Assembly: GCA_028292505.1 (NCBI GenBank) | Contig: JAQGMF010000001.1 | Location: forward strand, 186,001-250,000 | Source: Rhodocyclales bacterium | GTDB taxonomy: Bacteria; Pseudomonadota; Gammaproteobacteria; Burkholderiales; Rhodocyclaceae | Length of the DNA: 64,000 bases | Reading direction: 5' to 3' | Shown: positions 1-8,818 of the stretch, piece by piece | Numbering within the stretch: position 1 is the first letter of the stretch | Layout: every line of letters starts with the position of its first letter | The notes under the pieces: generated by a model | Told to the model about the DNA's origin: nothing | Databases searched by the model: none | The model's input: the letters and a program-made list of their open reading frames with translations, nothing else | Translations under genes and position numbers: made by a program

Positions 1-1466
1 TCGAAAGCGATGACGCGCAGCTTGTGGGCGATCTCCAGCGCCTCCGCATCCTTGATGAGAATGCCGCGTCTGGCCGCGACGCCCGTGCCTGCCATGATGG
101 CCGTTGGTGTGGCAAGCCCCAATGCGCAGGGACAGGCGATGACCAGCACGGCCACTGCATTCAGAATCGCGCGTTGCCAGTCGCCGCCGGCCAAGCCCCA
201 ACCGACCAGCGTCAGCAGCGCCAGGGCGAGTACGACGGGGACGAAGACGGCGCTGACCCTGTCAACCAGTCGCTGGATGGGCGCCTTCTTCGCTTGCGCG
301 TTTTCCACCAGGGCGATGATGTGCGCCAGTTGCGTTTGCGTGCCGACCGCTGTCGTCTCGATAGCGATCATGCCGTCGGCATTGATGGCGCCGCCGATCA
401 CAGTGTCACCGATAGCCTTGAAGACTGGCAGGCTCTCGCCGGTGAGAAGGGACTCGTCAACGTGCGAACTACCTTCGATGATGCGACCGTCGACGGGGAT
501 GCGCTCGCCAGCGCGAACGATGACAATGTCATCGACGTGTACTTGGCCGAGGGGTACGTCAAGTTGCGTGGCGGCTTTACGCACTCTGGCCGTCTCTGGC
601 CGCAAGGCTTGCAGCGCCCGGATCGCGGAGGTGGTCTGGCGTTTCGCGCGTGTCTCCAGCCACTTGCCCAGCAAGACCAGGGTGATGACGGCAGCCGAGG
701 CTTCGAAATAGAGATCGGCCATGTGGCTCGGCGCCGACAGGAGCTGATAAATGCTCAGGCCATAGGCGGCACTCGTCCCCAGTGCCACCAGCAAGTCCAT
801 ATTGCCAGTGCGTGCCACGAGCGCTTTCCAGCCGGCGCGGTAAAAGCGCGCACCGAAGACGAACTGCACGGGTGTTGCCAGCAGCCATTGCCATGTGCCG
901 GACAGCATCCAGTGCGTGCCGAAGACCGCGCCCAGCATCGGCAGCATCAAGGGTAGCGTGAACAAAACGCTGGCGAGCAGTAGCCACTTTTGCGTATCGC
1001 GCTCGGGTGCCTGAGTCGTTTCTGGTGTGATCCGCCTCGCGTCGTAGCCAGCCTTGGACGCTACCGCCAGCAAGGCCTCCTCGCGCGTGCCATGCGCAAC
1101 GACACGTGCGCGTTCGGTCGCGAGGTTGACGACGACCTCTTCGACGCCATCGACGGCGCGCAAGGCCTTTTCAACGCGAGCGACGCAACTGGCGCAACTC
1201 ATGCCGGCGATGGCAAGGTCGATCGTCGCGGCAGGAACGGCGTAGCCGGCGCGCTCGATTGCTTGCACGAGCTGCTCGATGGTGGCTTGTGGTTTGAAAC
1301 TTACATTCGCTTGCTCGGTGGCGAGATTGACGTTCGCCTCGGCCACGCCGTCGACAGCACGCAAGGCTTTCTCGACGCGGCCCGCGCAGGAGGCGCAGCT
1401 CATGCCGGTAACGGGCAGGGTAATGTTGCGGTTCGGCGAAGTCTCGCCAGAGAGTGCATTTGTCAT
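1..1466 (-). CDS. copA: Copper-translocating P1B-type ATPase, C-terminal part outside the window
   Basis: This inner-membrane pump exports Cu(I) from the cytoplasm using ATP. The first 488 codons are visible. Two heavy-metal-associated domains each carry GMSCASC (residues about 21-27 and 88-94). Membrane helices follow, then the A-domain TGES and the transmembrane CPC metal-site motif ([13 protein letters not shown], about residue 440). The sequence stops at the window edge just before the DKTGT phosphorylation motif, so the catalytic P- and N-domains are not visible. The ATG at 1466 is chosen because the HMA domain begins soon after it and a MerR-family promoter lies 48-78 bases upstream. 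The CPC motif and twin GMSCASC motifs indicate copper rather than zinc or cadmium. Confidence 0.95.
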   Translation of the reverse strand, partial: MTNALSGETSPNRNITLPVTGMSCASCAGRVEKALRAVDGVAEANVNLATEQANVSFKPQATIEQLVQAIERAGYAVPAATIDLAIAGMSCASCVARVEKALRAVDGVEEVVVNLATERARVVAHGTREEALLAVASKAGYDARRITPETTQAPERDTQKWLLLASVLFTLPLMLPMLGAVFGTHWMLSGTWQWLLATPVQFVFGARFYRAGWKALVARTGNMDLLVALGTSAAYGLSIYQLLSAPSHMADLYFEASAAVITLVLLGKWLETRAKRQTTSAIRALQALRPETARVRKAATQLDVPLGQVHVDDIVIVRAGERIPVDGRIIEGSSHVDESLLTGESLPVFKAIGDTVIGGAINADGMIAIETTAVGTQTQLAHIIALVENAQAKKAPIQRLVDRVSAVFVPVVLALALLTLVGWGLAGGDWQRAILNAVAVLVIACPCALGLATPTAIMAGTGVAARRGILIKDAEALEIAHKLRVIAF

Positions 1467-1513
1467 ATTTTCGGTCGTCTGGATCGTGGACGCCTGAAAT
1501 GCGCGATGCACGG

Positions 1514-1544
1514 ATTGTGGACCCTACCCCCATGGGAGGGTCAA
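1514..1544 (-). promoter_or_regulatory. CueR-type promoter/operator of copA
   Basis: On the minus strand a TTGACC -35 box (1544-1539) and a CACAAT -10-like box (1519-1514) are separated by 19 bases. That over-long spacer is typical of MerR-family activated promoters. The spacer holds a dyad, ACCCT-N11-AGGGT (1521-1541), close to the CueR consensus seen before copA genes. The site points into the P-type ATPase gene. No cueR gene is visible in the window, so the regulator must be encoded elsewhere or beyond position 1. Confidence 0.75.
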
Positions 1545-1679
1545 GCGCTATGAACACACAGTTGCACAACGACGCGACAGATCATAAGTCTTGCGTTGCG
1601 CGGTACGAGAAGTTATTTGACATAAATAAATTTCACCAACCAGAAGTGTCGTGACTGAGCTGTCGTTCATACGCACGTT

Positions 1680-1705
1680 AAAAAGCCCGCAACTGCTGCG
1701 GGCTT
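1680..1705 (-). terminator. Rho-independent terminator after the small secreted protein gene
   Basis: A 9-bp stem (1683-1691 pairing with 1697-1705, core GCCCGCA) with a 5-base loop is followed on the minus strand by a run of T (A at 1680-1684 on the plus strand). It lies 45 bases past the stop of the minus-strand gene ending at 1750 and separates it from copA, which is transcribed in the same direction. Confidence 0.8.
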
Positions 1706-1749
1706 CTGGCTGGAGTGGGCCAGGGGCTAACTCCGTAAGGAATGCCTGC

Positions 1750-2106
1750 TTAGTTAGTGCCGCTGGTGCTGGAGCCGCTCGGCATGGTTGAGTCGCTCCC
1801 GCCCGACGTACTCGACGGAGCGTGCTTAACCTGCGTTTTGCGCTTGGTCGTGTGCTTGGCCTTCGGTTTGGCACCAGCCGTATCTGCCGAGGTGGTGACG
1901 TCGGGCTGGCTGTTGTACGAGTTGGCCGACGGAGTGACCGGGCTCGGCGCCGTGTCTGACGGCCGCATTCCACCATTGCTGTCCTGCGCTGGAGCATTGG
2001 GTGTCGGACCGGGCGATGCATCCGGCGCCGTACCTTGCGACAAAGCCAGCAGTGGACTTGCGCCAATGGCGGCGATTAATGACAAACGAATCAGTGAGTG
2101 TTTCAT
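1750..2106 (-). CDS. Small secreted Pro/Ser/Thr-rich protein of unknown function
   Basis: This 118-residue protein has a clear signal peptide: a basic start MKHSLIR, a hydrophobic stretch, and cleavage probably after SPLLALS. The mature part is low-complexity, rich in Pro, Ser, Thr, Gly and Asn, with a Lys/Arg-rich patch (AKHTTKRKTQVKH) near residue 85. I see no enzyme motif. The ATG at 2106 is preferred over an earlier in-frame start at 2118 because GGAG sits 6 bases before it. A terminator follows at 1680-1705, so it is probably a single-gene unit. An 8-bp hairpin (2139-2158, AGCGCTGA/TCAGCGCT) lies about 33 bases upstream and could be an operator or a structured leader. The function is unknown. 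Confidence 0.6.
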   Translation of the reverse strand: MKHSLIRLSLIAAIGASPLLALSQGTAPDASPGPTPNAPAQDSNGGMRPSDTAPSPVTPSANSYNSQPDVTTSADTAGAKPKAKHTTKRKTQVKHAPSSTSGGSDSTMPSGSSTSGTN

Positions 2107-2328
2107 GGCGATCTCCATTCAAAATTATTGATGTCATAAGCGCTGAATTGTCAGCGCTGCGAACGGCGTATTGAATTACCGCTTCATTCCAAGGGCTGCA
2201 ATCGGCATGCCTGCCTTCGACCCACGACTATTACCAGACATGAAGGGTATGAGAGGCTTGCAGGCGCACAGCCAAGGAATATTTACGCTCCGGCTGTAAA
2301 AAATGCAGTACTAGACGCTGCTGCGCGC

Positions 2329-4131
2329 TTATGCCTTGTTCAGCAGTGCTACTGTCGTGAAGGCCCGCAAGCAACCTTGCTTGAGCAGCGCCATCGCATT
2401 GACGCGCGTTTCCAACAGAACCTCGGTGTCGCTCGCGAAGGGTGCAGACGGGAAAATCAATCTGTCGCTGGAAAGGTTGGTGTACAGCGTCAGCACTGTG
2501 TCATCACCCATCCGCCAGCTTGCCTTGACGGCTTTCTCGCCGAGTACCACCGCGTCCAGCGCACGTGCGCCGCACAGGCGCGGAATGATGCTGGCGTGCC
2601 TGACGGTCAACACTTCACGGTAGAACTCTAGCCATTGTGCATATTCTATTTCCCTGCCGATCGGATGATCGGGAACCGAGCTGTGGTAGGTCGACATTTC
2701 GCTGGGATCGGGAATGACGCTCTGATCATCGTTCGGGTCGGCGGCGAGCGCGAATTCCTGCAGTCTGCCTTGGCGGATAGCCTCCGCTAGTTCGCCTTCG
2801 TGGTTCACGAAATAATTGAACGGCTTGGTGCTTCCCCACTCTTCGCCCATGAACAACATGGGAATCTGCGGCGACAGCAGCAACAGCGTCGCTGCCGCCC
2901 TGATGCCACGCGAATCGGCCAGCGTGGTGAGTCGGTCGCCGTGTGCGCGATTACCGATCTGGTCATGATTCTGCAGGAAGGCCACGAAAGCGCTGGGCGG
3001 CAGATCGGCGCTCGGCTCACCGCGTTGCTGCCCGGCGTGAGCTGATGATGGCTCGCCTTGATAGGCAAAGCCTTCTTTCAGACAACGTGCCAGCTTGTCG
3101 GCTGTGTCTTCTGCGTAAGCGCTGTAATAACCGCGTGTCTCGTCTGTCAGCATGACGTGCAACACGTGGTGCAGATCGTCGTTCCACTGCGCGTCGAAAT
3201 GTTCGCGCAAATAGTGCGAAGCATTGCCATCGTGTTCCAGCACAAGATGAATGTGCCGCGCCGGATCAAAATGGCTGCGCACGCGCGCGACGAGCTCGCT
3301 CATGAAGCTACCATCGGGGATGGCATGTACTGCGTCGAAACGCAAGCCATCGAAGCGATACTCTTCCAGCCAGTAAATTGCATTTTCGATGAAGAAATCG
3401 CGCACTGCACGTTGACGATAATCGATCGAAGAGCCCCACGCATTCTTCTGCTCTTCACTGAAAAACGGCGAGGCGTACTGATTGAGGAAATTGCCATCTG
3501 GACCGAAGTGGTTGTAGACCACGTCGAGAAATACCTGCAGTCCGAGCTCGTGTGCGCCATCGATCAATGCCTTGAGCATTTCCGGCGCGCCATAGCTTGT
3601 GTCGGGTGCATAGGTTAGAACACCGTCATATCCCCAATTGTGCTTGCCAGGAAAATCGGCGATGGGCATCAACTCGATAGCCGTGACACCCAGCGCCGCG
3701 ATTTCGGGCAGGCGTGCCAGTGTGCCGCGAAAGCCTCCCATGGCACCGACGTGCAATTCGTAGAGCACCGTTTCGTGCCAGGGACGCCCTCGCCAGTTCG
3801 TGTTGCGCCAGACATAGGTGCTCGGATCGACGACGATGCTGGCGTCGCGCACATCGCCCGCTTGCAGGCGTGACGCGGGGTCGGGCACCAGCACGTCCGG
3901 GCGCACCCGGTAACGATAGCGCGTGCCAGCAACGCAGGGCACTTCCACCTCGTGCCAGCCGTCTTCGAGACGCCGCATGGGAAATGACTTGCCGAATTCG
4001 AGTTCGACACTGACCGACTCCACGTCCGGCGCCCACAGGCGAAATCGTGTGCGTCCCGGTGCGATGACCTGGGCGCCGAAAGAGGGCGTAAAAGTGGAGG
4101 CGGTGATAGCAGGGGGCGAGATATCACGCAT
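2329..4131 (-). CDS. treZ: Malto-oligosyltrehalose trehalohydrolase (GH13)
   Basis: TreZ releases trehalose from maltooligosyl-trehalose in the TreY-TreZ route. This 600-residue version has an N-terminal beta-sandwich domain (about residues 10-100) and a GH13 barrel with all four conserved regions: DVVYNHFGP (about 203), GLRFDAV with the nucleophile Asp (about 266), LVLEHD with the general acid Glu (about 299), and LQNHDQIGNR (about 390). ATG 4131 gives a normal-length family member; a longer reading from a TTG at 4227 adds 32 unconserved residues. No treY, treS or glycogen gene is adjacent, which is unusual because treZ commonly sits beside treY. Maltooligosyl-trehalose synthase would have to be encoded elsewhere. 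Confidence 0.92.
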   Translation of the reverse strand: MRDISPPAITASTFTPSFGAQVIAPGRTRFRLWAPDVESVSVELEFGKSFPMRRLEDGWHEVEVPCVAGTRYRYRVRPDVLVPDPASRLQAGDVRDASIVVDPSTYVWRNTNWRGRPWHETVLYELHVGAMGGFRGTLARLPEIAALGVTAIELMPIADFPGKHNWGYDGVLTYAPDTSYGAPEMLKALIDGAHELGLQVFLDVVYNHFGPDGNFLNQYASPFFSEEQKNAWGSSIDYRQRAVRDFFIENAIYWLEEYRFDGLRFDAVHAIPDGSFMSELVARVRSHFDPARHIHLVLEHDGNASHYLREHFDAQWNDDLHHVLHVMLTDETRGYYSAYAEDTADKLARCLKEGFAYQGEPSSAHAGQQRGEPSADLPPSAFVAFLQNHDQIGNRAHGDRLTTLADSRGIRAAATLLLLSPQIPMLFMGEEWGSTKPFNYFVNHEGELAEAIRQGRLQEFALAADPNDDQSVIPDPSEMSTYHSSVPDHPIGREIEYAQWLEFYREVLTVRHASIIPRLCGARALDAVVLGEKAVKASWRMGDDTVLTLYTNLSSDRLIFPSAPFASDTEVLLETRVNAMALLKQGCLRAFTTVALLNKA

Positions 4132-4364
4132 GAAGCTTGCTGCAAGCGAGCCTGAAACCTTGACCGTTCGCAAGCGGCGATCCCGCCACCCTAGTTGGAA
4201 TAGATTCTTGACAATTCCGTCAGTCAAGGAACTTGTGCCGCTTGTCGTTATTTATTCGGACCATGGCGCATCGCACTAACGCCGTGCCCGACTCTCGCAC
4301 CATAATCTGCCGGATATAGCGCAGGGACGCGGACCGAGGCGCAATAACAATAAGGAGGTAGTTG

Positions 4365-5513
4365 ATGGATATGTACCGCATCGTGTTCAGCGGCCAGCTG
4401 CTGGACGGATTCCAGATGCAGGACGTGCAAAAGGCAGCGGCGATCCGCTTGCGTCTGGGCGACGTCCAACTGGCACGCTTGTTCTCTGGCGAACCGACCG
4501 TATTGAAAAAGGCCGTCAGCGCCGAAGCGAGCAGTCCTTACCTCGCCGAACTCGAACGCATGGGAATGAAGGCGCGCCTGGAATCGCTCGCGCCACTCAA
4601 CGATGCGCAGGCCACCGAAGTGACTTTCAAAGTGGTGTTCTGGGGCAAGACCATCCACGGCTACAGCAAGGCCCAGGTAATGCGCGCCGTGCCACGTCGT
4701 CTGCGCGTCGATGAGGCCCAGGTCGTGCGACTGTTCTCGGGCGGCAAGGCGGTATTAAAGCGCGGTGTGACGGCTGAAGGGGGCGGGCGCTACGTCACCG
4801 AGCTGGCACGCATCGGCATGCAGGTCGAACTGGAAATCGAAACCGAATCGCTGCCGGTGCGCAATGCCACGGCCAGCCAGGTCATGGCTTTCAATTCGAC
4901 CACGGGCGGCGTGACAAGCGCACCCCTGGTCGAAGAAGAAAGCTATGGCAGTTTTCTGCAAACGCAAGTGGACCTGCAGCGCAACGGCACCCTGCTCGGC
5001 ACGAATATCATGGGCGCACTGGCTGCGCATGAAGCGCAGGAAACTCAGCAGGCTGCGCCTCGTCCTCCTTCTTTTCCTGCGCCGCCACCCGTCATGCCAT
5101 CGCCGGCCGAGACCAAGGCGCAATCGGTGGAACGACTTGCTTCAGCCATCGAACTGGCTTACGCCGCCGAGCTGGGCGCAAAGGAAGACAAGTCAAAGGG
5201 CAAGGCAGCGTTGGAGACGCGTTGCGCACAGTGCGGGCATCGCCAATCCAAGGGCAATCGTTGCGAAGCCTGCGGCTGCGCACTGTCACCCAAGCGGCAA
5301 GGCCTATTCGTACCCGCTGACGACATGACACGTTCGCTGCACGACGAGCTGACTGGCAAGTACACCAATGGCGGCCTTGCCACCCTGATGCGCGAAATGC
5401 GGCGGCAACCACGGCGCCAGGAGAGCGGCCCGCGTCGCGTCAATCCTGTTCCCGTGCTGATCGGGGGCGCCTGTGTGCTGGCCGTTGGTGGCTGGCTATT
5501 GTTGTCGCATTGA
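4365..5513 (+). CDS. Two-repeat zinc-ribbon protein with a C-terminal membrane anchor, unknown function
   Basis: This 382-residue protein contains two tandem copies of a domain of about 75 residues. The first starts YRIVFSGQLLDGF (residue about 4) and the second FKVVFWGKTIHGY (about 87). Both share RLRxxxxQxxRLFSG, a following VLK, and a final GMxxxLE. A Pro/Ala-rich linker (about 215-250) leads to a zinc ribbon with CAQCG...CEACGC (about 285-305), and one hydrophobic helix (VPVLIGGACVLAVGGWLLL) ends the chain, so the protein is probably tail-anchored with its repeats in the cytoplasm. AAGGAGG at 4352-4358 decides the ATG at 4365 over the TTG three bases earlier. The next gene starts 14 bases after the stop and is probably cotranscribed. 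I do not recognise the repeat domain. Confidence 0.8.
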   Translation: MDMYRIVFSGQLLDGFQMQDVQKAAAIRLRLGDVQLARLFSGEPTVLKKAVSAEASSPYLAELERMGMKARLESLAPLNDAQATEVTFKVVFWGKTIHGYSKAQVMRAVPRRLRVDEAQVVRLFSGGKAVLKRGVTAEGGGRYVTELARIGMQVELEIETESLPVRNATASQVMAFNSTTGGVTSAPLVEEESYGSFLQTQVDLQRNGTLLGTNIMGALAAHEAQETQQAAPRPPSFPAPPPVMPSPAETKAQSVERLASAIELAYAAELGAKEDKSKGKAALETRCAQCGHRQSKGNRCEACGCALSPKRQGLFVPADDMTRSLHDELTGKYTNGGLATLMREMRRQPRRQESGPRRVNPVPVLIGGACVLAVGGWLLLSH

Positions 5514-5527
5514 TACTGGAGAATCGA

Positions 5528-6106
5528 ATGTCCGAAGATGGCTTTCACGTGCACGGCCCGCATGATCACGAACTCGAACATGCAGGAGCACATGGTGCGC
5601 AGGACAGCTTTGCCGGACGCATCGCGGTGACGACAGCCATTCTGGCGACGCTGGGTGCGCTGTTCGCCTACGAAGGTGGCGCGACGCAGGCCGGCGCCAT
5701 GCTCGATAAGAACGGCGCCGCCATCAGCAAGACCGAAGCATCTGACCAGTGGAATTACTACCAGGCCAAGAGCGGCAAGCAGAATCTTGCCGAGCTGGGC
5801 GCCGTCCTCGCGCCACCGGACAAGGCAGAACAGTTCCGCAAGGATATCGAGCGTTACAAGAGCGAAAAGGCTGACATCCAGAAGAAGGCGGAAGAACTGG
5901 ATGCCGAGTCCAAGCGCTGGGATGTTTCTTCAGAAGCACAGATGCATGTGCATCATCGCTGGGCGCAGGCGACGACAGCCATGCAGGTCGCCATCGCATT
6001 GTCGGCCATCGCTCTGCTGACACGCAAAACCTGGTTGCAATATGGCGTCTATGGTTTGGCGGCGATAGGCTCGGCGCTCGGTATCGCAGCTATGCTGCAT
6101 GCATAG
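5528..6106 (+). CDS. DUF4337-type membrane protein
   Basis: This 192-residue protein begins with a His-rich tail (HVHGPHDHELEHAGAH). A hydrophobic segment (about residues 35-52) follows, then the conserved EASDQWNYYQAKS stretch typical of DUF4337. A charged coiled coil (about 100-130) and two closing hydrophobic helices complete it. The ATG at 5528 follows GGAGAATCG, a good ribosome site; an earlier TTG at 5510 would overlap the preceding gene. It follows the zinc-ribbon protein by 14 bases and is probably in its operon. The N-terminal His cluster could bind metal, but that is speculation. The molecular role of the family is not known. Confidence 0.8.
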   Translation: MSEDGFHVHGPHDHELEHAGAHGAQDSFAGRIAVTTAILATLGALFAYEGGATQAGAMLDKNGAAISKTEASDQWNYYQAKSGKQNLAELGAVLAPPDKAEQFRKDIERYKSEKADIQKKAEELDAESKRWDVSSEAQMHVHHRWAQATTAMQVAIALSAIALLTRKTWLQYGVYGLAAIGSALGIAAMLHA

Positions 6107-6117
6107 CCGCTATCAAA

Positions 6118-6882
6118 TCACGCCAGGGCATCCCACAGCAGCTTGATGCCCGATGCTCCCAGCATCAAGGTGGCGCTCAGGAAGAAAGCGCGCTCCGGCA
6201 CTTTGCGCATTACATGTAAGCCGAGCCACACACCAAGCGGCGCCAGCGGCGCGAGTACGGCCGCCAGCACTAGCGTTTCGTGCTTGAACAGACCCAGCCA
6301 GAGGTAAGGCAGAATCTTCGCCGCGTTGATGACGGCAAAGAACACGGCCGAGGTGGCGACGAAGTTTTCCTTCGGCAGTCGCCGGCCCATCAGGTACACC
6401 AGGATGGGTGGCCCGCCTGCGTGCGCCAGCGTGCTGGTCAAGCCCGATAGCGCGGACCAGATGCCGCCTGCTACCGCGCCCGGTTTGCCATCCGTTTTTT
6501 TCGCGGCGCGCAATCGGTCGCGCAGGCCCAACAGACGATCGAACATGAAGAGCACGGCGATGGCGCCGATGCACCCCTTCACCGCGTTGTCGGGCAATGC
6601 ACCGATGGCCAGCGTACCCAGCGCGATGCCGACCAGGCCGCCGGGAATGATGATGCGCAGATCGGCAAGCGACCACTTCTGCCAATAGGCGCGCACGCCG
6701 AACATATCCATAAAGCATAATATCGGCAGCATCACGGCGACTGCCATGCCGGGCGGCAACCAGAGTGCCATCAGCGGCACACCGATGCCGCCGAGCGCGC
6801 CGCCGAAAGCGGATTTCGAGATGCCGGTCAGCAGCACGGCGATAGCTGTGACGATCCAGCCGATCAGGGTGAGATGTTCCAT
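6118..6882 (-). CDS. TauE/SafE-family (TSUP) permease
   Basis: This 254-residue integral membrane protein has about eight hydrophobic helices in two halves. Each half starts with a short Gly-rich motif: GISKSAFGGALGGIGVP near residue 20 and TLAHAGGPP near residue 155, the hallmark of the TSUP/TauE-SafE family. Members export or import sulfite, sulfoacetate, taurine-derived or related organosulfur anions; the substrate here cannot be read from sequence. The gene converges on the DUF4337 gene with an 11-base gap and lies 10 bases downstream of the aminotransferase gene on the same strand, so the two probably form an operon. A link to methionine or sulfur metabolism is possible through that neighbour. 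Confidence 0.85.
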   Translation of the reverse strand: MEHLTLIGWIVTAIAVLLTGISKSAFGGALGGIGVPLMALWLPPGMAVAVMLPILCFMDMFGVRAYWQKWSLADLRIIIPGGLVGIALGTLAIGALPDNAVKGCIGAIAVLFMFDRLLGLRDRLRAAKKTDGKPGAVAGGIWSALSGLTSTLAHAGGPPILVYLMGRRLPKENFVATSAVFFAVINAAKILPYLWLGLFKHETLVLAAVLAPLAPLGVWLGLHVMRKVPERAFFLSATLMLGASGIKLLWDALA

Positions 6883-6892
6883 GTGCGGAAGC

Positions 6893-8056
6893 TTATTGTT
6901 TAATTGATGACAAAAGCATTATTGCCGCGTCGAGCGTTTCGTCCCGCTTGGCAAAGCAGAAGCGCACGAGTTTCTCTTCGCGATGGTCGGCATGAAATAC
7001 CGAGACCGGAATGCAGGCCACGCCGTGCTCGATTGTCAGCCAGCGCGCGAATGCCACATCGCTCTGCGCCGACGCGCTGCCTAGCGCGCTGAAATCGGCC
7101 AGCTGGAAGTAGGTGCTGCGGCTGCGGCGCAGCCTGAATCCGGCGTCCGTGAGCCCTTGCGCAAGACGATCGCGTTTGGCCTCGAAGAAGGTGGGCAGGC
7201 CTTGCCAGTGCGAGGGGTCGGCAAGGTGCTCGGCCAGCGCGTGCTGCGCGGGCGCGTTCACGGCGAAGACGAGAAACTGGTGAATCTTGCGAAATTCCGT
7301 TGTCATGTCCGGCGGCGCCACGCAGTAGCCGATCTTCCAGCCCGTGGCATGAAATGTTTTGCCGAAAGAGTAGATCGCAAATGTGCGTGCGCGTAGTTGC
7401 GGATGCACCAGCACGCTGCAATGCTCGCGTCCATCGAAGACGAGATGTTCATAGACTTCATCGGCGAGCACGAACAAGTCATGACGTTCGGCAATCGCGG
7501 CAAGCGCATCGATGTCGGCCTTGCTGAACAGGCTGGTCGAAGGGTTGTTCGGGTTGTTGACGATGATCAGCCGCGTGCGTGGCGTGATGGCGCGCTCGAT
7601 CCGATCCCAATCCACGGCGTAATCCGGCGCGGTCAAACCGATGCGGACCGGCCGCGCGCTCAGTGCTGCAATGGCAGGTGCATAACTGTCGTACGACGGG
7701 TCGAGCACGATGGCTTCGTCGCCCGCATGCAGCACCGCGGCAATGGCCGTGAAGATCGCCTGCGTGGCGCCTGCCGTGACGGTGATTTCCTGATCGACAT
7801 CGACCATGACGTCGTGACTGAGCAACAGCTTGGCGGCAATGGCCTGACGCAACGCGGGCAGGCCGGCCATGGGCGCGTACTGGTTGTGCCCTGCCGCGGC
7901 GGCACGTGCCAGCGCATCGAGCAAGGCAGGGTGACACGGATAGTCCGGAAATCCCTGCGAGAGATTGATGGCGCCATGCTCGTTGGCCAGCTGGCTCATC
8001 ACCGTGAAGATCGTTGTGCCGACATCCGGCAGCTTGGAGATGAATGACTTGCTCAT
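6893..8056 (-). CDS. PLP-dependent class I aminotransferase, methionine aminotransferase (YbdL) type
   Basis: This 387-residue fold-type I aminotransferase transfers the amino group of methionine or aromatic amino acids to 2-oxo acids. Visible family features are INLSQGFPDY near residue 30, AGATQAIF around the cofactor phosphate site, NNPNNPS with the conserved Asn, DEVYEHLVFD, and SFGKTFHATGWKIGY, whose first Lys forms the Schiff base. Length and motifs fit the YbdL/KAT group, which favours methionine and feeds methionine salvage. The ATG at 8056 gives MSKSFISKLP directly before the conserved core. The TSUP permease gene follows after 10 bases and is probably cotranscribed. Confidence 0.88.
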   Translation of the reverse strand: MSKSFISKLPDVGTTIFTVMSQLANEHGAINLSQGFPDYPCHPALLDALARAAAAGHNQYAPMAGLPALRQAIAAKLLLSHDVMVDVDQEITVTAGATQAIFTAIAAVLHAGDEAIVLDPSYDSYAPAIAALSARPVRIGLTAPDYAVDWDRIERAITPRTRLIIVNNPNNPSTSLFSKADIDALAAIAERHDLFVLADEVYEHLVFDGREHCSVLVHPQLRARTFAIYSFGKTFHATGWKIGYCVAPPDMTTEFRKIHQFLVFAVNAPAQHALAEHLADPSHWQGLPTFFEAKRDRLAQGLTDAGFRLRRSRSTYFQLADFSALGSASAQSDVAFARWLTIEHGVACIPVSVFHADHREEKLVRFCFAKRDETLDAAIMLLSSIKQ

Positions 8057-8158
8057 GGCGACAGTATCGCAGCTGTTGCCGCCGGGCTGAAGCGTCGACT
8101 CGCAGGCTGTCCGGTTTTTAGCTACATTGAGGGCCGTCCCATAAAAGGAGCGTGATCG

Positions 8159-8743
8159 ATGAAGAACCTGACTTCAATAATTGCGGGAGGTATCGCCGCC
8201 CTGAGCTTCGCCACAGCAAGCTTTGCGGTCGACATGCCGCATCGCAAACCGGGCCTGTGGGAGACCACAATGAACTCGCCAGCGATGAAGGGACGCAATG
8301 TCGTGGCACAGCAATGCATCGACGAGAAAACCGATGCCGACATGCTCAAGCAAACGATGGCAGGCAAGGACAATAGCTGTACGCAAACGGCGAGCCACGC
8401 GATCAGCGGCGGTTGGGAGTTCAGTGCTACCTGCAAGCAGGCCGACAGTACCACGACCTCGCATGGCACCCTGACGGGCGACTTCAATAGCCAATACACC
8501 ATGCAAGTACAAGGTCATCGCACGCCGCCCATGAACGGCGTCAGCGATTTCCAGACCAACATCAGTGCCCGCTACATGGGGGCTTGTACGGCGGACATGA
8601 AACCGGGCGACATGAAAATCAACGGCATGTTGCTTCATGCCGGCGGCATGCCTGAAAATCTGTCGCCGCAGCAAGCTGCGCAGATGAAACAGATGATGGA
8701 GCAAATGAAGAAACAGAGGCAGCAGCAAAAACAGCAGCAATAA
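8159..8743 (+). CDS. DUF3617-family exported protein
   Basis: This 194-residue protein has a signal peptide (MKNLTSIIAGG..., cleavage probably after ATASFA). The HRKPGLWETTM motif that typifies DUF3617 follows. The family usually carries conserved cysteines, seen here as QQCID, NSCTQT, ATCKQ and GACTAD, suggesting two disulfides in the periplasm. The C-terminal 25 residues are a Met/Gln/Lys-rich tail (QMKQMMEQMKKQRQQQ) that may be disordered or helical. AAAGGAG lies about 10 bases before the ATG. A strong terminator follows at 8767-8800, so it is a single-gene unit. The biochemical role of DUF3617 proteins is not established. Confidence 0.82.
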   Translation: MKNLTSIIAGGIAALSFATASFAVDMPHRKPGLWETTMNSPAMKGRNVVAQQCIDEKTDADMLKQTMAGKDNSCTQTASHAISGGWEFSATCKQADSTTTSHGTLTGDFNSQYTMQVQGHRTPPMNGVSDFQTNISARYMGACTADMKPGDMKINGMLLHAGGMPENLSPQQAAQMKQMMEQMKKQRQQQKQQQ

Positions 8744-8766
8744 ATACATCGCCGTCGCCACAACAA

Positions 8767-8800
8767 AACAGGGCCTGCGTTGTGTCACGCAGGCCCTGTT
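8767..8800. terminator. Bidirectional rho-independent terminator
   Basis: A perfect 14-bp inverted repeat, AACAGGGCCTGCGT, pairs across a 6-base loop. It is flanked by T-rich sequence downstream on the plus strand and A-rich sequence upstream. It lies between the convergent DUF3617 gene and the interrupted membrane-protein gene and could end transcription from both sides. Confidence 0.85.
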
Positions 8801-8818
8801 GTTTATGCGTTTGGCAAA

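Noticed and set aside
1454-1654. Plus-strand 66-codon frame over the copA promoter as a possible small regulator
   Set aside because: It has no ribosome site, runs through the CueR-type operator, and has no MerR-like helix-turn-helix.
3058-3618. Plus-strand open frame of 186 codons opposite treZ
   Set aside because: It lies wholly antisense to the GH13 barrel and has no ribosome site or family resemblance.
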